Position numbers and translations under genes: made by a program. A stretch of 64,000 nucleotides of DNA from Xanthobacteraceae bacterium (GTDB lineage Bacteria; Pseudomonadota; Alphaproteobacteria; Rhizobiales; Xanthobacteraceae): positions 310,001-374,000 of the forward strand of contig JAIELW010000001.1 of assembly GCA_019752575.1 (NCBI GenBank), written 5' to 3'. Positions 1 to 9,376 of this stretch are shown piece after piece; the stretch's first letter is position 1, and the number at the start of each line of letters is the position of its first letter. Under the pieces are notes generated by a model that saw nothing but the letters and a program-made list of their open reading frames with translations, was not told the origin of the DNA and did no database searches.

Positions 1-366
1 AGCGGCGTCCATCTCGATCACATCGACGTGGCGGCTTTCGAGAATTTCCTGACAGTGCTTGCCGGGCTCCGGCATGTCGAGCGTAGGACCCGTGTCCTTG
101 CCGGACTTCGGTTCATAATTCAGGGCGCGTGCGAGAATGCGAGCGGTCGTGGTCTTGCCGACGCCGCGGACGCCGGTGAGCAGATAGGCCTGCGCAATGC
201 GGCTGCTCGCGAATGCATTCGAGAGCGTGCGGACCATCGCTTCCTGGCCGATGAGATCGTCGAAATTGCGCGGGCGGTATTTGCGCGCGAGCACCCGGTA
301 GCCGGTGTCCGTCTCACCGAACAGCGAAGCGCCGTCTGCCGCGTTTTTCCTGGGCGTATCGTCCAT
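1..366 (-). CDS. dnaX: DNA polymerase III subunit gamma/tau, N-terminal part (cut by window start)
   Basis: This is the clamp-loader ATPase subunit of the replicative polymerase. Reading the minus strand from the ATG at 366 gives 122 codons without a stop. They include YRVLARKYRPRNFDDLIGQ, typical of the DnaX N-terminus, then the Walker A loop GVRGVGKTT at about residues 71-79 and ILARALNYE. A short extension (about 23 residues, MDDTPRKNAADGASLFGETD...) precedes the conserved start of the domain, as is common in alphaproteobacterial DnaX. The remaining two thirds lie before base 1. The SRP RNA gene sits just upstream on the same strand, a frequent arrangement in this class. The family call is very secure; the start codon is the first ATG that keeps the whole domain. 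Confidence 0.96.
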   Translation of the reverse strand, partial: MDDTPRKNAADGASLFGETDTGYRVLARKYRPRNFDDLIGQEAMVRTLSNAFASSRIAQAYLLTGVRGVGKTTTARILARALNYEPKSGKDTGPTLDMPEPGKHCQEILESRHVDVIEMDAA

Positions 367-392
367 CCCGGCCGCGTTCCTTGGAATGAGGT

Positions 393-488
393 GGGAGGCT
401 GGAACGATGACCCAAACCGGTCTCGTTAGGGCTGCTTCCTTCCGGACCTGACCCGGTTGGCGAGTGGCTCGTCCACCGCCAACCTCCC
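393..488 (-). ncRNA. ffs: Signal recognition particle RNA (4.5S, small bacterial type)
   Basis: This is the RNA scaffold of the SRP, which binds Ffh and directs membrane proteins to the translocon. On the minus strand the universally conserved apical part GTCAGGTCCGGAAGGAAGCA is present around 424-445, with the GGAA tetraloop and the asymmetric internal loops bound by the Ffh M domain. The ends close on each other: GGGAGG at 483-488 pairs with CCTCCC (minus strand) at 393-398, and the neighbouring bases GTTGG/CCAGC extend the helix, giving one long hairpin of about 96 nt. No Alu domain is present, as expected for Gram-negative bacteria. It lies between dnaX and a HIT protein gene. Exact mature ends are inferred from the closing helix. 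Confidence 0.95.
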
Positions 489-579
489 GCTCTCTATATC
501 GGGCGACAGGCCAAGGAAGGCAAGCGCGCGGCGGAATTTCGCAATATTGTTCCGGGGGATTGGCAGGGATTCTAGGCAA

Positions 580-999
580 ATGACGAAGGAAATTTCGCTC
601 GACCCGCGTCTGGTTGCGGATTCGGTTGCGGTCGGCAGGCTCGCGCTTTGCGAAGTGCGGCTGCAGAACGATACGCGGTTTCCGTGGCTTGTACTCGTGC
701 CGCGACGCGAAGGCATAACTGAACTATTCGACTTGCCGGAAGCCGACCGAGCAGCCGCGATGGAAGAGATTTCGCAATGCGCGGCGGCGCTGCGCGCGGT
801 CACGCAATGCCTGAAGATCAATGTCGGCGTGCTCGGCAATATCGTGCGCCAGCTTCATATTCATATTGTTGCGCGGAATGAAAACGATGCCGCCTGGCCG
901 GGGCCGGTCTGGGGCTCCGGCACGCGTATTCCTTATGGCGAAACACAATGTGCCGATCTGATTGCACGAATCCGAAGCGCATTAGCCATGCGCGGCTGA
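580..999 (+). CDS. HIT domain protein
   Basis: This is a 139-residue member of the histidine triad nucleotide-binding superfamily, which hydrolyses or transfers nucleoside monophosphates. The signature near the C-terminal third reads Q91-L-H93-I-H95-I-V. The first histidine of the usual H-x-H-x-H triad is glutamine, while the second and third histidines, including the presumed catalytic one, are kept. The Q-L-H-x-H variant is common in a proteobacterial HIT subgroup of unknown substrate. The open frame extends upstream to 457, but that would read through the SRP RNA gene; the ATG at 580 gives a normal N-terminus. The gene is followed 54 bases later by nudC, another nucleotide hydrolase. Substrate is not predictable. 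Confidence 0.88.
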   Translation: MTKEISLDPRLVADSVAVGRLALCEVRLQNDTRFPWLVLVPRREGITELFDLPEADRAAAMEEISQCAAALRAVTQCLKINVGVLGNIVRQLHIHIVARNENDAAWPGPVWGSGTRIPYGETQCADLIARIRSALAMRG

Positions 1000-1053
1000 C
1001 GGATTGCCGGGCGCAATGCGCCGTGTCAGCGTTTAACAAACAAGACGCCATCC

Positions 1054-1992
1054 ATGTCCTCTTCCCGGGAAACGCAGCTTACATACGCGGGCTCCATGCT
1101 CGACCGCCTCAGCGAGCAGCGTGGCGACACCGCGCTCGTCGAATCGCTTCGCGCCAACGCACGAAACTTCGTGCTTGCGGGCGAGTCCTTCGTGCTCGCG
1201 AAACGCGGCGAGGGTTTCGACGCGGGCCTTACCAATGACGAAGCGGCAAGCACCGGCGATGCGCTGGAAACCGCGCTCCTCGGCAAAGACGGCAAAAGTC
1301 GCGGGCATTTTGCGCACGCGATTTCGCCTTCGCGCATCGACGGAATTAAAGCGCGCGGCGATTTCATCGTGGTCGATCTGCGTTCGATCGCGCTGCAAGG
1401 ATTGGTGCCGCCGGAAGATATGTCCGCGCTCGCGACCTCGAAAGCGCTTTTGTTCTGGCACGAACGCCACCGTTTCTGCTCGAACTGCGGCAAGCCGACC
1501 AGGCCCGCCCAGGCGGGCTGGCGGCGTGATTGCGCGGCATGCGGCGGCCAGCATTTCCCGCGCACCGATCCGTGCGTGATCATGCTCGCGGTCCGCGGCG
1601 AGCATTGTCTCCTGGCGCGCCAGACGCGCTTTCCGCCCGGCATGTGGTCGGCGCTCGCCGGCTTCGTCGAGCCCGGCGAAAGCATCGAGGAAGCGGTGCG
1701 GCGAGAAGCGCTCGAAGAAGCCGGAATTCCGGCCGGCCGTGTCGCCTATTTTGCTTCGCAGCCCTGGCCGTTTCCGATGTCGATCATGATCGGCTGCTTC
1801 GTCGAAGCGAAGACCGAAAAACTCAAGATCGACGAAGTGGAGCTGGAAGCCGCACGCTGGGTCACGAAAGACGAGTGCAGCTTATTGCTCACCGGCAAGC
1901 ACCCGGCGCGCTTCTTTGCGCCGCCCCCGCTCGCGATCGCGCATCACCTGATTAAGGGTTTCGTCGAACGTTGCGCCGAAGTTTTTGACTAG
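1054..1992 (+). CDS. nudC: NAD(+)/NADH diphosphatase (NudC-type, also a candidate RNA NAD-decapping enzyme)
   Basis: This 312-residue Nudix hydrolase cleaves NAD(H) to NMN(H) and AMP; E. coli NudC also removes NAD caps from RNA. Domains in order: an N-terminal NUDIX-like domain, a zinc ribbon with cysteines 142, 145, 160 and 163, and the catalytic Nudix domain with the full box G203-FVEPGES...REALEEAGI to about 225. SQPWPFP at 235-241 is the motif that separates NudC from other Nudix enzymes. The length is slightly above E. coli NudC (257 residues) because of a longer N-terminal part, usual in alphaproteobacteria. Its TAG stop shares the palindrome CTAG with the stop of the convergent pheA, so the two genes overlap tail to tail by four bases. 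Confidence 0.95.
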   Translation: MSSSRETQLTYAGSMLDRLSEQRGDTALVESLRANARNFVLAGESFVLAKRGEGFDAGLTNDEAASTGDALETALLGKDGKSRGHFAHAISPSRIDGIKARGDFIVVDLRSIALQGLVPPEDMSALATSKALLFWHERHRFCSNCGKPTRPAQAGWRRDCAACGGQHFPRTDPCVIMLAVRGEHCLLARQTRFPPGMWSALAGFVEPGESIEEAVRREALEEAGIPAGRVAYFASQPWPFPMSIMIGCFVEAKTEKLKIDEVELEAARWVTKDECSLLLTGKHPARFFAPPPLAIAHHLIKGFVERCAEVFD

Positions 1993-2849
1993 CCGGCTTC
2001 GTTGCGCGCTTTCATCCGGAACGGATGCGCCGGATAGACGCCGAGAATTTTCAGCTCTTCCGAGAAGAACTCCAGCTCTTCGAGCGCGAATTTCAACCCG
2101 CGGTCGTCCGGGTGGCCTTCGACGTCGGCATAAAACTGCGTCGCGAAAAAATTGCCGTCGATCTGATAGGATTCGAGCTTCGTCATATTGACGCCATTGG
2201 TCGCAAACCCGCCGAGCGCTTTATAAAGCGCCGCCGGGACGTTACGGACCTTGAAGACAAACGTGGTCACGACGACGTCGCCGTTCCGCCTCGTCCAAGC
2301 CTTGTCTTTCTGCAGGATGATGAAGCGCGTGGTGTTGTGGTCCTCGTCCTCGATGTTCTCGCGAATGATGTCGAGGCCGTAGATTTCGGCCGCGAGCCGC
2401 GACGCGATCGCCGATCGCGTCTTGTCGTTTGCATCCGCGATCTGCCGCGCAGACCCTGCCGTGTCCGCGCCGATCACCGAGGTCAGGCCCAGTTCGCGGA
2501 TCGCGTTGCGGCACTGGCCGAGCGCCATGATGTGGCTCTGCACCGTCTTCACCGTTTTCAGCGTGGCCCCCTTCGGCGCCATCAATTGATGGCTGAGCGG
2601 CAGGAAGAACTCGCCGATAATCTGCAGGCCCGAATGCGGCATCAAATGATGGATGTCGGCGACGCGACCTGCGACCGAATTCTCGATCGGAATCATCGCA
2701 AGATTCGCCTCGCCACTGGACACGGCAGAGAAAGCGTCCTCGAAGGTCGCACAAGGCACCGGCTCATAATCCGGAAAGCGCTCGCGGCAGGCGATATGCG
2801 AATTCGCGCCGGGTTCGCCCTGAAAGACGATGGTTGGTTTCTTGGCCAT
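1989..2849 (-). CDS. pheA: Prephenate dehydratase
   Basis: This converts prephenate to phenylpyruvate in phenylalanine synthesis. The 286-residue protein is the monofunctional type without chorismate mutase. The catalytic T-R-F triplet is at residues 174-176 in HNTTRFIIL. An ACT domain follows from about residue 193, with LYKALGGFATNGVNMTKLES in the usual phenylalanine-sensing position, so feedback inhibition by phenylalanine is likely. The N-terminal FQGEPGANSHIA is typical. The ATG lies one base after the stop of kdsB, so the two genes are probably translationally coupled and in one transcript. It meets nudC tail to tail. Confidence 0.96.
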   Translation of the reverse strand: MAKKPTIVFQGEPGANSHIACRERFPDYEPVPCATFEDAFSAVSSGEANLAMIPIENSVAGRVADIHHLMPHSGLQIIGEFFLPLSHQLMAPKGATLKTVKTVQSHIMALGQCRNAIRELGLTSVIGADTAGSARQIADANDKTRSAIASRLAAEIYGLDIIRENIEDEDHNTTRFIILQKDKAWTRRNGDVVVTTFVFKVRNVPAALYKALGGFATNGVNMTKLESYQIDGNFFATQFYADVEGHPDDRGLKFALEELEFFSEELKILGVYPAHPFRMKARNEAG

Positions 2850-2850
2850 G

Positions 2851-3618
2851 TCAGGATTTTCTCATTTTGCCCGCGAGCAGCGCACGGGCTTTCTCTAAGT
2901 CGGCGGGAGTATCGACACCGAGCGGAACCGCGTCAACGATAGCGACGTCGATGCGCATGCCGGCTTCGAGTGCGCGAAGCTGCTCCAACCGTTCGCGCTG
3001 CTCCAGCGTCGCCCGCGGCAGCTTCACGAAACGCTCCAGCGCAGCGCGGCGATACGCATAAATTCCGATGTGATGGTAAAGCGGCCCCGCATTCGCGGGT
3101 GCGGTCGCTCGCGTAAAGTAAAGTGCGCGAAGATGATTGTCCCCGGCCGGCGTGCCGACGACCTTCACGACGTTCGGATTGGTCTTTTCCTCTTCATCGG
3201 TGATTTCGACAGCGAGCGTTGCGATATCGACCGCGGGATCTGAGAGCGGCTCGACCACACGGCGGATCAATCCCGGTTCGATAGCCGGCAGATCGCCCTG
3301 CAAATTCACGACGATCGAAACCCTGCCTGCCGGATCAGCCTTGCCGAGCGCTTCGAAGATCCGGTCGGAGCCGGTCTGGTGATCGGCACTCGTCATCAAT
3401 ACGTGGCCGCCGGCGTCCTCGACTGCTTTGCGGATGGTGCCATCGTCGGTCGCAACCGCGACTTCGCCGATTCCAGCTTCATTCGCCCGATCGAGTACGT
3501 GAAGAATCATCGGTCGCCCGTGAATGTCGGCGAGCGGCTTTCCGGGCAGCCGGGTCGCCTGCATCCGCGCCGGAATCAGCACAATCAGATCGGTACGGGA
3601 CGCGCCTTTGGCAGCCAT
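2851..3618 (-). CDS. kdsB: 3-deoxy-manno-octulosonate cytidylyltransferase (CMP-KDO synthetase)
   Basis: KdsB activates KDO with CTP to CMP-KDO, which is used to build the inner core of lipopolysaccharide. The 255-residue protein carries the nucleotidyltransferase start [18 protein letters not shown] at about 15-32, the [10 protein letters not shown] motif and VNLQGDLP, all characteristic of KdsB. E. coli KdsB has 248 residues. The frame is open up to 3705, but the ATG at 3618 (MAAKGAS) gives the family length; the upstream 29 residues look non-conserved. It is the first gene of a two-gene unit with pheA and is divergent from cycM. Confidence 0.95.
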   Translation of the reverse strand: MAAKGASRTDLIVLIPARMQATRLPGKPLADIHGRPMILHVLDRANEAGIGEVAVATDDGTIRKAVEDAGGHVLMTSADHQTGSDRIFEALGKADPAGRVSIVVNLQGDLPAIEPGLIRRVVEPLSDPAVDIATLAVEITDEEEKTNPNVVKVVGTPAGDNHLRALYFTRATAPANAGPLYHHIGIYAYRRAALERFVKLPRATLEQRERLEQLRALEAGMRIDVAIVDAVPLGVDTPADLEKARALLAGKMRKS

Positions 3619-3788
3619 GAAACACCCGGAAAACCCGCTGTTTCCGGCGCCTTTTACGGCGGCAGAAGGTAGCAGCGGCGGCCGGGTTATACGGGTTGCC
3701 TCCAATCGGGCAAAGGGTTACGTCTGACCTCGATTAATGGGGCCTCACGCCGGGACGCCGGCGGCAAAAAATCCGGAATTGCTGCCCG

Positions 3789-4388
3789 ATGGACAGCTTC
3801 GAACTGAACAAGATCATGGGTGCCGTGCTCGGCACCCTTCTCTTCATCCTCTCGCTGAGCATCGTGTCGGGCGGCATCTTCGCGTCGCATCCGCCGAAGA
3901 AGGCAGGCTACGAAATCGCGGTCAAGGACGACAAGGCCGGTCCGGCACAGGGCCCAGCCGAGCCGCAGGTGCCGCTCGCGAATCTTCTGAACGAGGCCAA
4001 TGCCGAAAAAGGCGCGTCGGTCGCCCGCCAGTGCGTCGCCTGTCACGAGTTCGCAAAGGGCGGCGCCAATAAGGTCGGCCCCGGCCTCTACGGCGTCGTG
4101 AATAACGACGCCGGCACGCACGGCGGTTTCAACTATTCGAACGCCATGAAGAACAAGAAGGGCAAGTGGACCTTCGAAGCGCTCGATAAGTTCCTCGAAA
4201 ACCCAAGCAAGACCGTGCCGGGTACATCGATGACCTTCCTTGGCATCCGCCGCGCGGCCGACCGCGCCGCCGTCATCGTCTATCTGAACAAGCAGTCCGA
4301 CTCGCCGGCCCCGCTGCCGCCGCCGGTGGCTGCCGCGCCGGACCAGAAAAAGGACGGCGAGAAGAAAGACGCGCCGGCCAAGCAATAA
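3789..4388 (+). CDS. cycM: Membrane-anchored c-type cytochrome, CycM-like
   Basis: This is a class I cytochrome c held in the inner membrane by an uncleaved N-terminal helix (about residues 8-30), with the haem domain in the periplasm. The haem site C82-V-A-C-H86 is present, and M148 in GTSMTF is the expected sixth ligand. The protein has 199 residues, with an alanine/proline/lysine-rich tail. The Bradyrhizobium CycM homologue carries electrons from the bc1 complex to the aa3 oxidase; the same role is inferred here from family. It is divergent from kdsB with 170 bases between the starts, room for promoters of both. The membrane anchor makes an ordinary soluble cytochrome c2 unlikely. Confidence 0.9.
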   Translation: MDSFELNKIMGAVLGTLLFILSLSIVSGGIFASHPPKKAGYEIAVKDDKAGPAQGPAEPQVPLANLLNEANAEKGASVARQCVACHEFAKGGANKVGPGLYGVVNNDAGTHGGFNYSNAMKNKKGKWTFEALDKFLENPSKTVPGTSMTFLGIRRAADRAAVIVYLNKQSDSPAPLPPPVAAAPDQKKDGEKKDAPAKQ

Positions 4389-4506
4389 GACCGGGTTTTC
4401 CTCAAATCATCGCGAGATTGCGTGGCGCTTTGGCGCGTCCGCGCAAAACGGTCATAATCGCCGCCGAAATTAGCCCCTTATCGACGGGGGTTCGACGGAG
4501 GTTATT

Positions 4507-6354
4507 TTGACGCCGAATCTTGTCCGGACTCTCGTTCTCGCTGCTCTCGCCCTTGCCGCTCCGCTGCACTCGCAGGCGCAGGAAACGCCCTGGCGGCACG
4601 CGCTCTCGCTCATGGGCGATGTAAAGTATCAGCCCGGCTTCAAGCACTTCGACTATGTGAATCCAAAGGCGCCGAAAGGCGGGCTTCTGCGTCTCGGGCA
4701 GGACGGCACCTTCGACAGCTTCAATCACGTGATCACGCGCGGCACCTCCGCGGCCGGCGTCACCAATCTTTACGACACGCTGATGGTTGGATCGCTCGAC
4801 GAAGTCGCGACCGAATACGGACTGATCGCGGAGTCGGTGCGCTTTCCCGCCGACTATTCGTCGGTCACCTATCGCCTGCGCGCGAACGCACGCTGGCACG
4901 ACGGCAAGCCGATCACGCCCGAAGACGTGATCTGGACCTTCGAGATGCTCAAGGAGCACAACCCGACGCAGCGGTTCTATTACAATCACGTGGTGAAGGC
5001 TGAAAAAACCGGCGAGCGCGAGGTGACCTTCACCTTCGACAAGCCCGGCAACCGCGAGCTGCCGCAGATCGTCGGCCAGATCGCGCCGATGCCGAAGCAC
5101 TGGTGGACCGGCAAGGACGCGCAAGGCAAGGAGCGCAGCATCGCGAGCGGTACGCTCGAGCCGCCGCTCGGATCGAGCGCGTACAAGATCAAGAGTTTCA
5201 TTCCCGGCCGAACGGTGGTCTACGAGCGCGTGAAGGACTACTGGGCTACCTCGCTGCCGGTGAAAGTCGGCTCCGAGAACTTCGACGAAATTCGCTACGA
5301 ATATTTCCGTGACGACCAGGCCGAGCTGATCGCGTTCAAGGCGGACGAATACGATTTCCGTGTGGAAAACGTCGCGAAGAATTGGGCGACCGCCTACGAT
5401 ATTCCGGCCGTCAAGGAAAAACGGCTTCTGCTCGAAACCTTTCCGGATCGCGCGCGCGGCGTGATGCAAGGCTTCATTCTGAACCTGCGCCGCGAAAAGT
5501 TCTCGGACCCGCGCGTGCGCCTCGCGCTCAATTACGCGATGAACTTCGAGAACATGAACAAGAACTTCTTCTTCGATCAGTACCAGCGCGTTGCCTCCTA
5601 TTTCAGCGGCACGGAACTTTCCTTCTCGGGATTGCCGGAAGGAAAGGAGCTGGAAATGCTCGAAGCCGTTCGCGGCAAGGTGCCGCCGCAAATCTTCACA
5701 AGCGTCTACAAGAACCCGGTCTACGACACACAGGAATCTGTCCGCGCGAACCTGCGCGAGGCGGCAAAGCTGTTTCGCGAGGCGGGCTATGAAATCAAAG
5801 ACGGTAAACTCGTGAACGCTAAGACCGGAGAGCCGTTCACGATCGAATTCATGATTGCGAGTCCGAGCTTCGACCGCATTATTCTGTTCTATGGCGAAGA
5901 CCTGAAACGGCTCGGCATCCAGTTCACGATTCGTCAGATCGACGTTTCGCAATATCAAAACCGCGTGCGCACGCGCGACTTCGATGCCTTCGTCGGCGGC
6001 TGGGGGCAGTCGCTCTCGCCGGGCAATGAGCAGCGCGACTATTTCGGCATTGCAGCCGCAGACCGCCAAGGCTCGCGCAATTACGGCGGCATCAAGAACG
6101 AGGCGGTGGATGCGCTCATCGACCGCGTGGTTTTTGCCAAAGACCGCGCCGAGTTGATCGCGGCAACGCGCGCACTCGATCGCGTGCTGATGTGGAATCA
6201 CTATGTCGTGCCGATGTGGTCGATCGGCGTTTCGCGCGTCGCGCGCTGGGACCGCTTCGGAAAGCCGGACAAGCTGCCGGAATATTCGATCGGTTTCCCC
6301 GACATCTGGTGGTTCGACAAGGAACGCGCGGCGAAACTGGGACCGCAGAAGTGA
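4507..6354 (+). CDS. yejA: ABC transporter periplasmic peptide-binding protein (YejA-like), Sec-exported
   Basis: This is the first of two family 5 extracellular solute-binding proteins (615 residues) in a five-gene importer operon. Related YejA proteins bind peptides such as microcin C and, in some alphaproteobacteria, other oligopeptides. The TTG start at 4507 has a GGAGG ribosome site seven bases upstream. The N-terminus VRTLVLAALALAAPLHSQAQ is a Sec signal peptide with probable cleavage after SQA or AQ. HFDYVNPKAPKGG at about residues 48-60 is typical of the YejA subgroup. Its stop overlaps the start of the second binding protein. The ligand is not predictable from sequence alone. Confidence 0.92.
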   Translation: MTPNLVRTLVLAALALAAPLHSQAQETPWRHALSLMGDVKYQPGFKHFDYVNPKAPKGGLLRLGQDGTFDSFNHVITRGTSAAGVTNLYDTLMVGSLDEVATEYGLIAESVRFPADYSSVTYRLRANARWHDGKPITPEDVIWTFEMLKEHNPTQRFYYNHVVKAEKTGEREVTFTFDKPGNRELPQIVGQIAPMPKHWWTGKDAQGKERSIASGTLEPPLGSSAYKIKSFIPGRTVVYERVKDYWATSLPVKVGSENFDEIRYEYFRDDQAELIAFKADEYDFRVENVAKNWATAYDIPAVKEKRLLLETFPDRARGVMQGFILNLRREKFSDPRVRLALNYAMNFENMNKNFFFDQYQRVASYFSGTELSFSGLPEGKELEMLEAVRGKVPPQIFTSVYKNPVYDTQESVRANLREAAKLFREAGYEIKDGKLVNAKTGEPFTIEFMIASPSFDRIILFYGEDLKRLGIQFTIRQIDVSQYQNRVRTRDFDAFVGGWGQSLSPGNEQRDYFGIAAADRQGSRNYGGIKNEAVDALIDRVVFAKDRAELIAATRALDRVLMWNHYVVPMWSIGVSRVARWDRFGKPDKLPEYSIGFPDIWWFDKERAAKLGPQK

Positions 6355-8195
6355 CGGCTCGCAGCCGCCTGTCGCGCCGTTCGCTGCTGGCGCTGAGCGC
6401 TGCCGCCGGCGTGTCCGCGGCGCTTCCCCTTCGCGCGCAACAACCGCAAAGCGAGCGTCACGGCCTCTCGGCGTTCGGCGATCTGAAATACCCGCCGGAC
6501 TTCCCGCATTTCGACTACGTCAATCCGAACGCACCGAAAGGCGGTGTGTTTTCGCAGGTCGGCTCGTCGGGTCAGTTCAATCAGAATCTCGAAACCTTTA
6601 ATACGCTGAATATCTACTCGCAGCGCAATGACGGCGCGCTCGGTATGGAGTTGACGTTTGCGCCGTTGATGGTGCGCGCGCTGGACGAGCCCGACGCGAT
6701 GTATGGCCTAGCCGCACGCTCGGTCGCCGTCTCGGAAGACGGCCTCACTTACCGCTTTCGTATCCGTCCCGAAGCCCGCTTTCACGACGGCACGAAACTG
6801 ACCGCACAGGATTCGGCCTGGACCATCACGACGCTGAAAACAACCGGCCATAACCTGCTTCGCATCATCCTGAAGGATGTCGAGAGCGCGGAAGCCGAGG
6901 GCGACAACATCGTCGTGGTTCGCTTCGTCAAGGGCCGCGGACGCGAAACGCCGCTGATCGTCGCGGGATTGCCGGTTCTTGCCCGCAAGAGTTTCGAGGC
7001 AAAAAATTTCGACGAAGCGACGCTCACTCCGCCGCTCGGCTCCGGACCTTATCGCGTGGGCCGTCTCGAGCCCGGACGCTTCATCGAATACAGCCGCGTC
7101 GAAAACTGGTGGGGCGAGAAATTGAACGTCAGCCGCGGCCAGCACAACTTCGGCGCCGTGCGCTACGAATTCTATCGCGACCGCGACGTCGGCTTTCAGG
7201 GCTTCACTGCGCGCAATTATCTCTTCCGCGAGGAATTCACCTCGCGCATATGGGCGACGAGCTACGATTTTCCAGCGGCGCGCGACGGCCGCGTGAAGAA
7301 AGAAATTCTCCCGGACCAGACGCCTTCCGGCGCACAGGGCTGGTTTATCAATACCCGCCGCGAGAAATTTTCCGACAAGCGTGTTCGCGAAGCGCTCGCG
7401 CTCACCGTGGACTTCCCATGGATGAACAAGAATCTGATGTACGGTTCTTATGACCGCACTTATTCGTATTTCCAGAACACCGAGATGGCGGCACAGGGCA
7501 AACCCTCGCCGCAGGAGCTGGAGCTGCTCGAGCCGTTTCGCGGCAAGGTCGATGACGCGGTATTCGGCGAAGCCTACATGCCGCCCGAGGCGGACGGCTC
7601 TGGTTCCGACCGCAATCTCCTGCGGCGCGCCGGCTTGCTGCTTCGCGAAGCCGGCTGCGAGATTAAAGACGGCAAGCGCATGACGCCAAAGGGCGAGCCG
7701 ATCACGATTGAATTCCTGATCAATACGACTTCTTTCGAACCGCACCATTCCGCGATCATCTCCAACCTGCGACGGCTCGGCATCGAAGCCAACATGCGCG
7801 TCGTCGACCCGGCGCAATTCCAGCTACGGCTGCAAACCTTCGACTTCGACATCACCGTGCAGCGCTTTTCGACAAGCTCAACGCCCGGCGAATCCTTGCG
7901 CTCCTTCTTTTCGTCGGAAGCTTCAAAAATGCAGGGATCGCGCAACCTGTCGGGTATTTCCGACCCTGCGATCGATGCGCTGGTCGAGAAAATCGTCGGC
8001 GCGAATTCCCGCGAAGCGCTCACCTTAGCCTGCCGCGTGCTCGACCGTGTGCTTCGCACCAATCACTACTGGATTCCGCAGTGGAATAAGGGCACGCACT
8101 GGATCGCCTATTGGGACGTTTTCGCACGGCCCAAAGAAAAGCCGCGATACGGGCGCGCAATACCCGAGACATGGTGGCGCGCCCGGGCCGATTGA
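6351..8195 (+). CDS. Second ABC transporter peptide-binding protein (YejA-like), Tat-type signal
   Basis: This 614-residue family 5 binding protein is clearly a paralogue of the preceding one: FGDLKYPPDFPHFDYVNPNAPKGG aligns with the same region there. The GTG start overlaps the upstream TGA by three bases (GTGA), implying coupled translation; the frame is open further upstream, but that part lies inside the first gene. The N-terminus has SRRSLLAL followed by a moderately hydrophobic stretch ending near LRAQQ, a twin-arginine signal, whereas its neighbour has an ordinary Sec signal. Both probably deliver ligand to the same YejB/YejE permease. Different export routes suggest different folding needs or a bound cofactor, which is inference. 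Confidence 0.9.
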   Translation: MTARSRLSRRSLLALSAAAGVSAALPLRAQQPQSERHGLSAFGDLKYPPDFPHFDYVNPNAPKGGVFSQVGSSGQFNQNLETFNTLNIYSQRNDGALGMELTFAPLMVRALDEPDAMYGLAARSVAVSEDGLTYRFRIRPEARFHDGTKLTAQDSAWTITTLKTTGHNLLRIILKDVESAEAEGDNIVVVRFVKGRGRETPLIVAGLPVLARKSFEAKNFDEATLTPPLGSGPYRVGRLEPGRFIEYSRVENWWGEKLNVSRGQHNFGAVRYEFYRDRDVGFQGFTARNYLFREEFTSRIWATSYDFPAARDGRVKKEILPDQTPSGAQGWFINTRREKFSDKRVREALALTVDFPWMNKNLMYGSYDRTYSYFQNTEMAAQGKPSPQELELLEPFRGKVDDAVFGEAYMPPEADGSGSDRNLLRRAGLLLREAGCEIKDGKRMTPKGEPITIEFLINTTSFEPHHSAIISNLRRLGIEANMRVVDPAQFQLRLQTFDFDITVQRFSTSSTPGESLRSFFSSEASKMQGSRNLSGISDPAIDALVEKIVGANSREALTLACRVLDRVLRTNHYWIPQWNKGTHWIAYWDVFARPKEKPRYGRAIPETWWRARAD

Positions 8196-8248
8196 CCGGC
8201 AACCGGAAGCCGCGCAGTTTGTTTATAAGTATTGCCGCAGGAGCCTGA

Positions 8249-9373
8249 ATGCTCGCCTATATCGTTCGCCGCCTGCTTCTCATTATTCCTACCATTCTCG
8301 GGATCATGCTGGTCTCGTTTCTGGTGATTCAGTTTGCGCCCGGCGGCCCGGTCGAGCAGGCGATCGCGCAGCTTACCGGGGCGGATGTTTCGACCTCAGA
8401 CCGGCTCAACCGCAGCGGCGGCGAGCTCTACCGGCAGAACAATCCGAGCGGCTCGTTCGATACCACCAGTTCGCGCTATCGCGGCGCGCAAGGGCTGGAC
8501 CCGCAGATTATCAAAGACCTCGAAAAGCAGTTCGGCTTCGACAAGCCGGCACACGAGCGCTTTTTGCTTCTTCTGTGGAATTACGCGCGCTTCGATTTCG
8601 GCCGCAGCTATTTCCACGATGCGCAGGTGCTCGATCTCATCGTCCAGAAGATGCCGGTCTCGATCTCGCTCGGGTTGTGGCTGACGCTGCTCACTTATCT
8701 CATTTCGATTCCGCTCGGGATTGCAAAGGCCGTGCGCGACGGCACGCGCTTCGACGGCTGGACTTCGGTGATCGTCATCATCGGCTACGCGATCCCGGCT
8801 TTCATGTTCGCGATCTTCCTGATCGTCGTGTTCGCGGGTGGATCGCTGAACCTGCCCTGGGGCCTGAGCTCCGCCTTCCCGCTTCGCGGACTCACATCGC
8901 CGAACTGGGACGAGCTTTCATGGTTTGCCAAGATCGGAGACTATTTCTGGCATCTCACGCTGCCGATCACTGCAATGCTACTCGGGTCGTTCGCGACCAT
9001 GACGCTGCTCACGAAAAACTCGTTTCTCGACGAAATCCGCAAGCAATATGTCGTAACCGCGCGCATGAAGGGACTCTCGGAACGGCGCGTGCTTTACGGA
9101 CACGTTTTCCGGAATGCGATGCTCATCATCATCGCGGGCTTTCCCGGCGCCTTCATCGGCGCATTCTTCTCGGGCTCGTTGCTCATCGAGCAGATTTTTT
9201 CGCTCGACGGATTGGGACTTCTCGGCTTCGAGGCCGTGGAAAAACGCAACTATCCGGTCGTATTCGCGACTCTCTATATCTTTTCGCTCCTCGGCCTGGT
9301 CGTGAACCTGATCTCGGATCTCACCTACACTTGGGTCGATCCGCGCATCGACTTCGAATCGCGCGAGGTCTGA
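8249..9373 (+). CDS. yejB: ABC transporter permease YejB
   Basis: This is an inner-membrane permease of the oligopeptide (DppB/OppB) class, 374 residues. The N-terminus [20 protein letters not shown] is the usual first membrane helix of this class. A large periplasmic loop follows, then the conserved EAA region ([23 protein letters not shown]) that contacts the ATPase. The ATG is preceded by AGGAG six bases upstream. It lies 53 bases after the Tat-type binding protein and is followed three bases later by yejE, so it is an operon member. The insertion of about 40 residues after the first helix ([12 protein letters not shown]...) is a feature of YejB. Confidence 0.94.
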   Translation: MLAYIVRRLLLIIPTILGIMLVSFLVIQFAPGGPVEQAIAQLTGADVSTSDRLNRSGGELYRQNNPSGSFDTTSSRYRGAQGLDPQIIKDLEKQFGFDKPAHERFLLLLWNYARFDFGRSYFHDAQVLDLIVQKMPVSISLGLWLTLLTYLISIPLGIAKAVRDGTRFDGWTSVIVIIGYAIPAFMFAIFLIVVFAGGSLNLPWGLSSAFPLRGLTSPNWDELSWFAKIGDYFWHLTLPITAMLLGSFATMTLLTKNSFLDEIRKQYVVTARMKGLSERRVLYGHVFRNAMLIIIAGFPGAFIGAFFSGSLLIEQIFSLDGLGLLGFEAVEKRNYPVVFATLYIFSLLGLVVNLISDLTYTWVDPRIDFESREV

Positions 9374-9376
9374 CGC

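Noticed and set aside
4402-6201. Open frame of 599 codons on the minus strand
   Set aside because: It mirrors the YejA-like gene in another frame and shows only the biased composition of a shadow frame.
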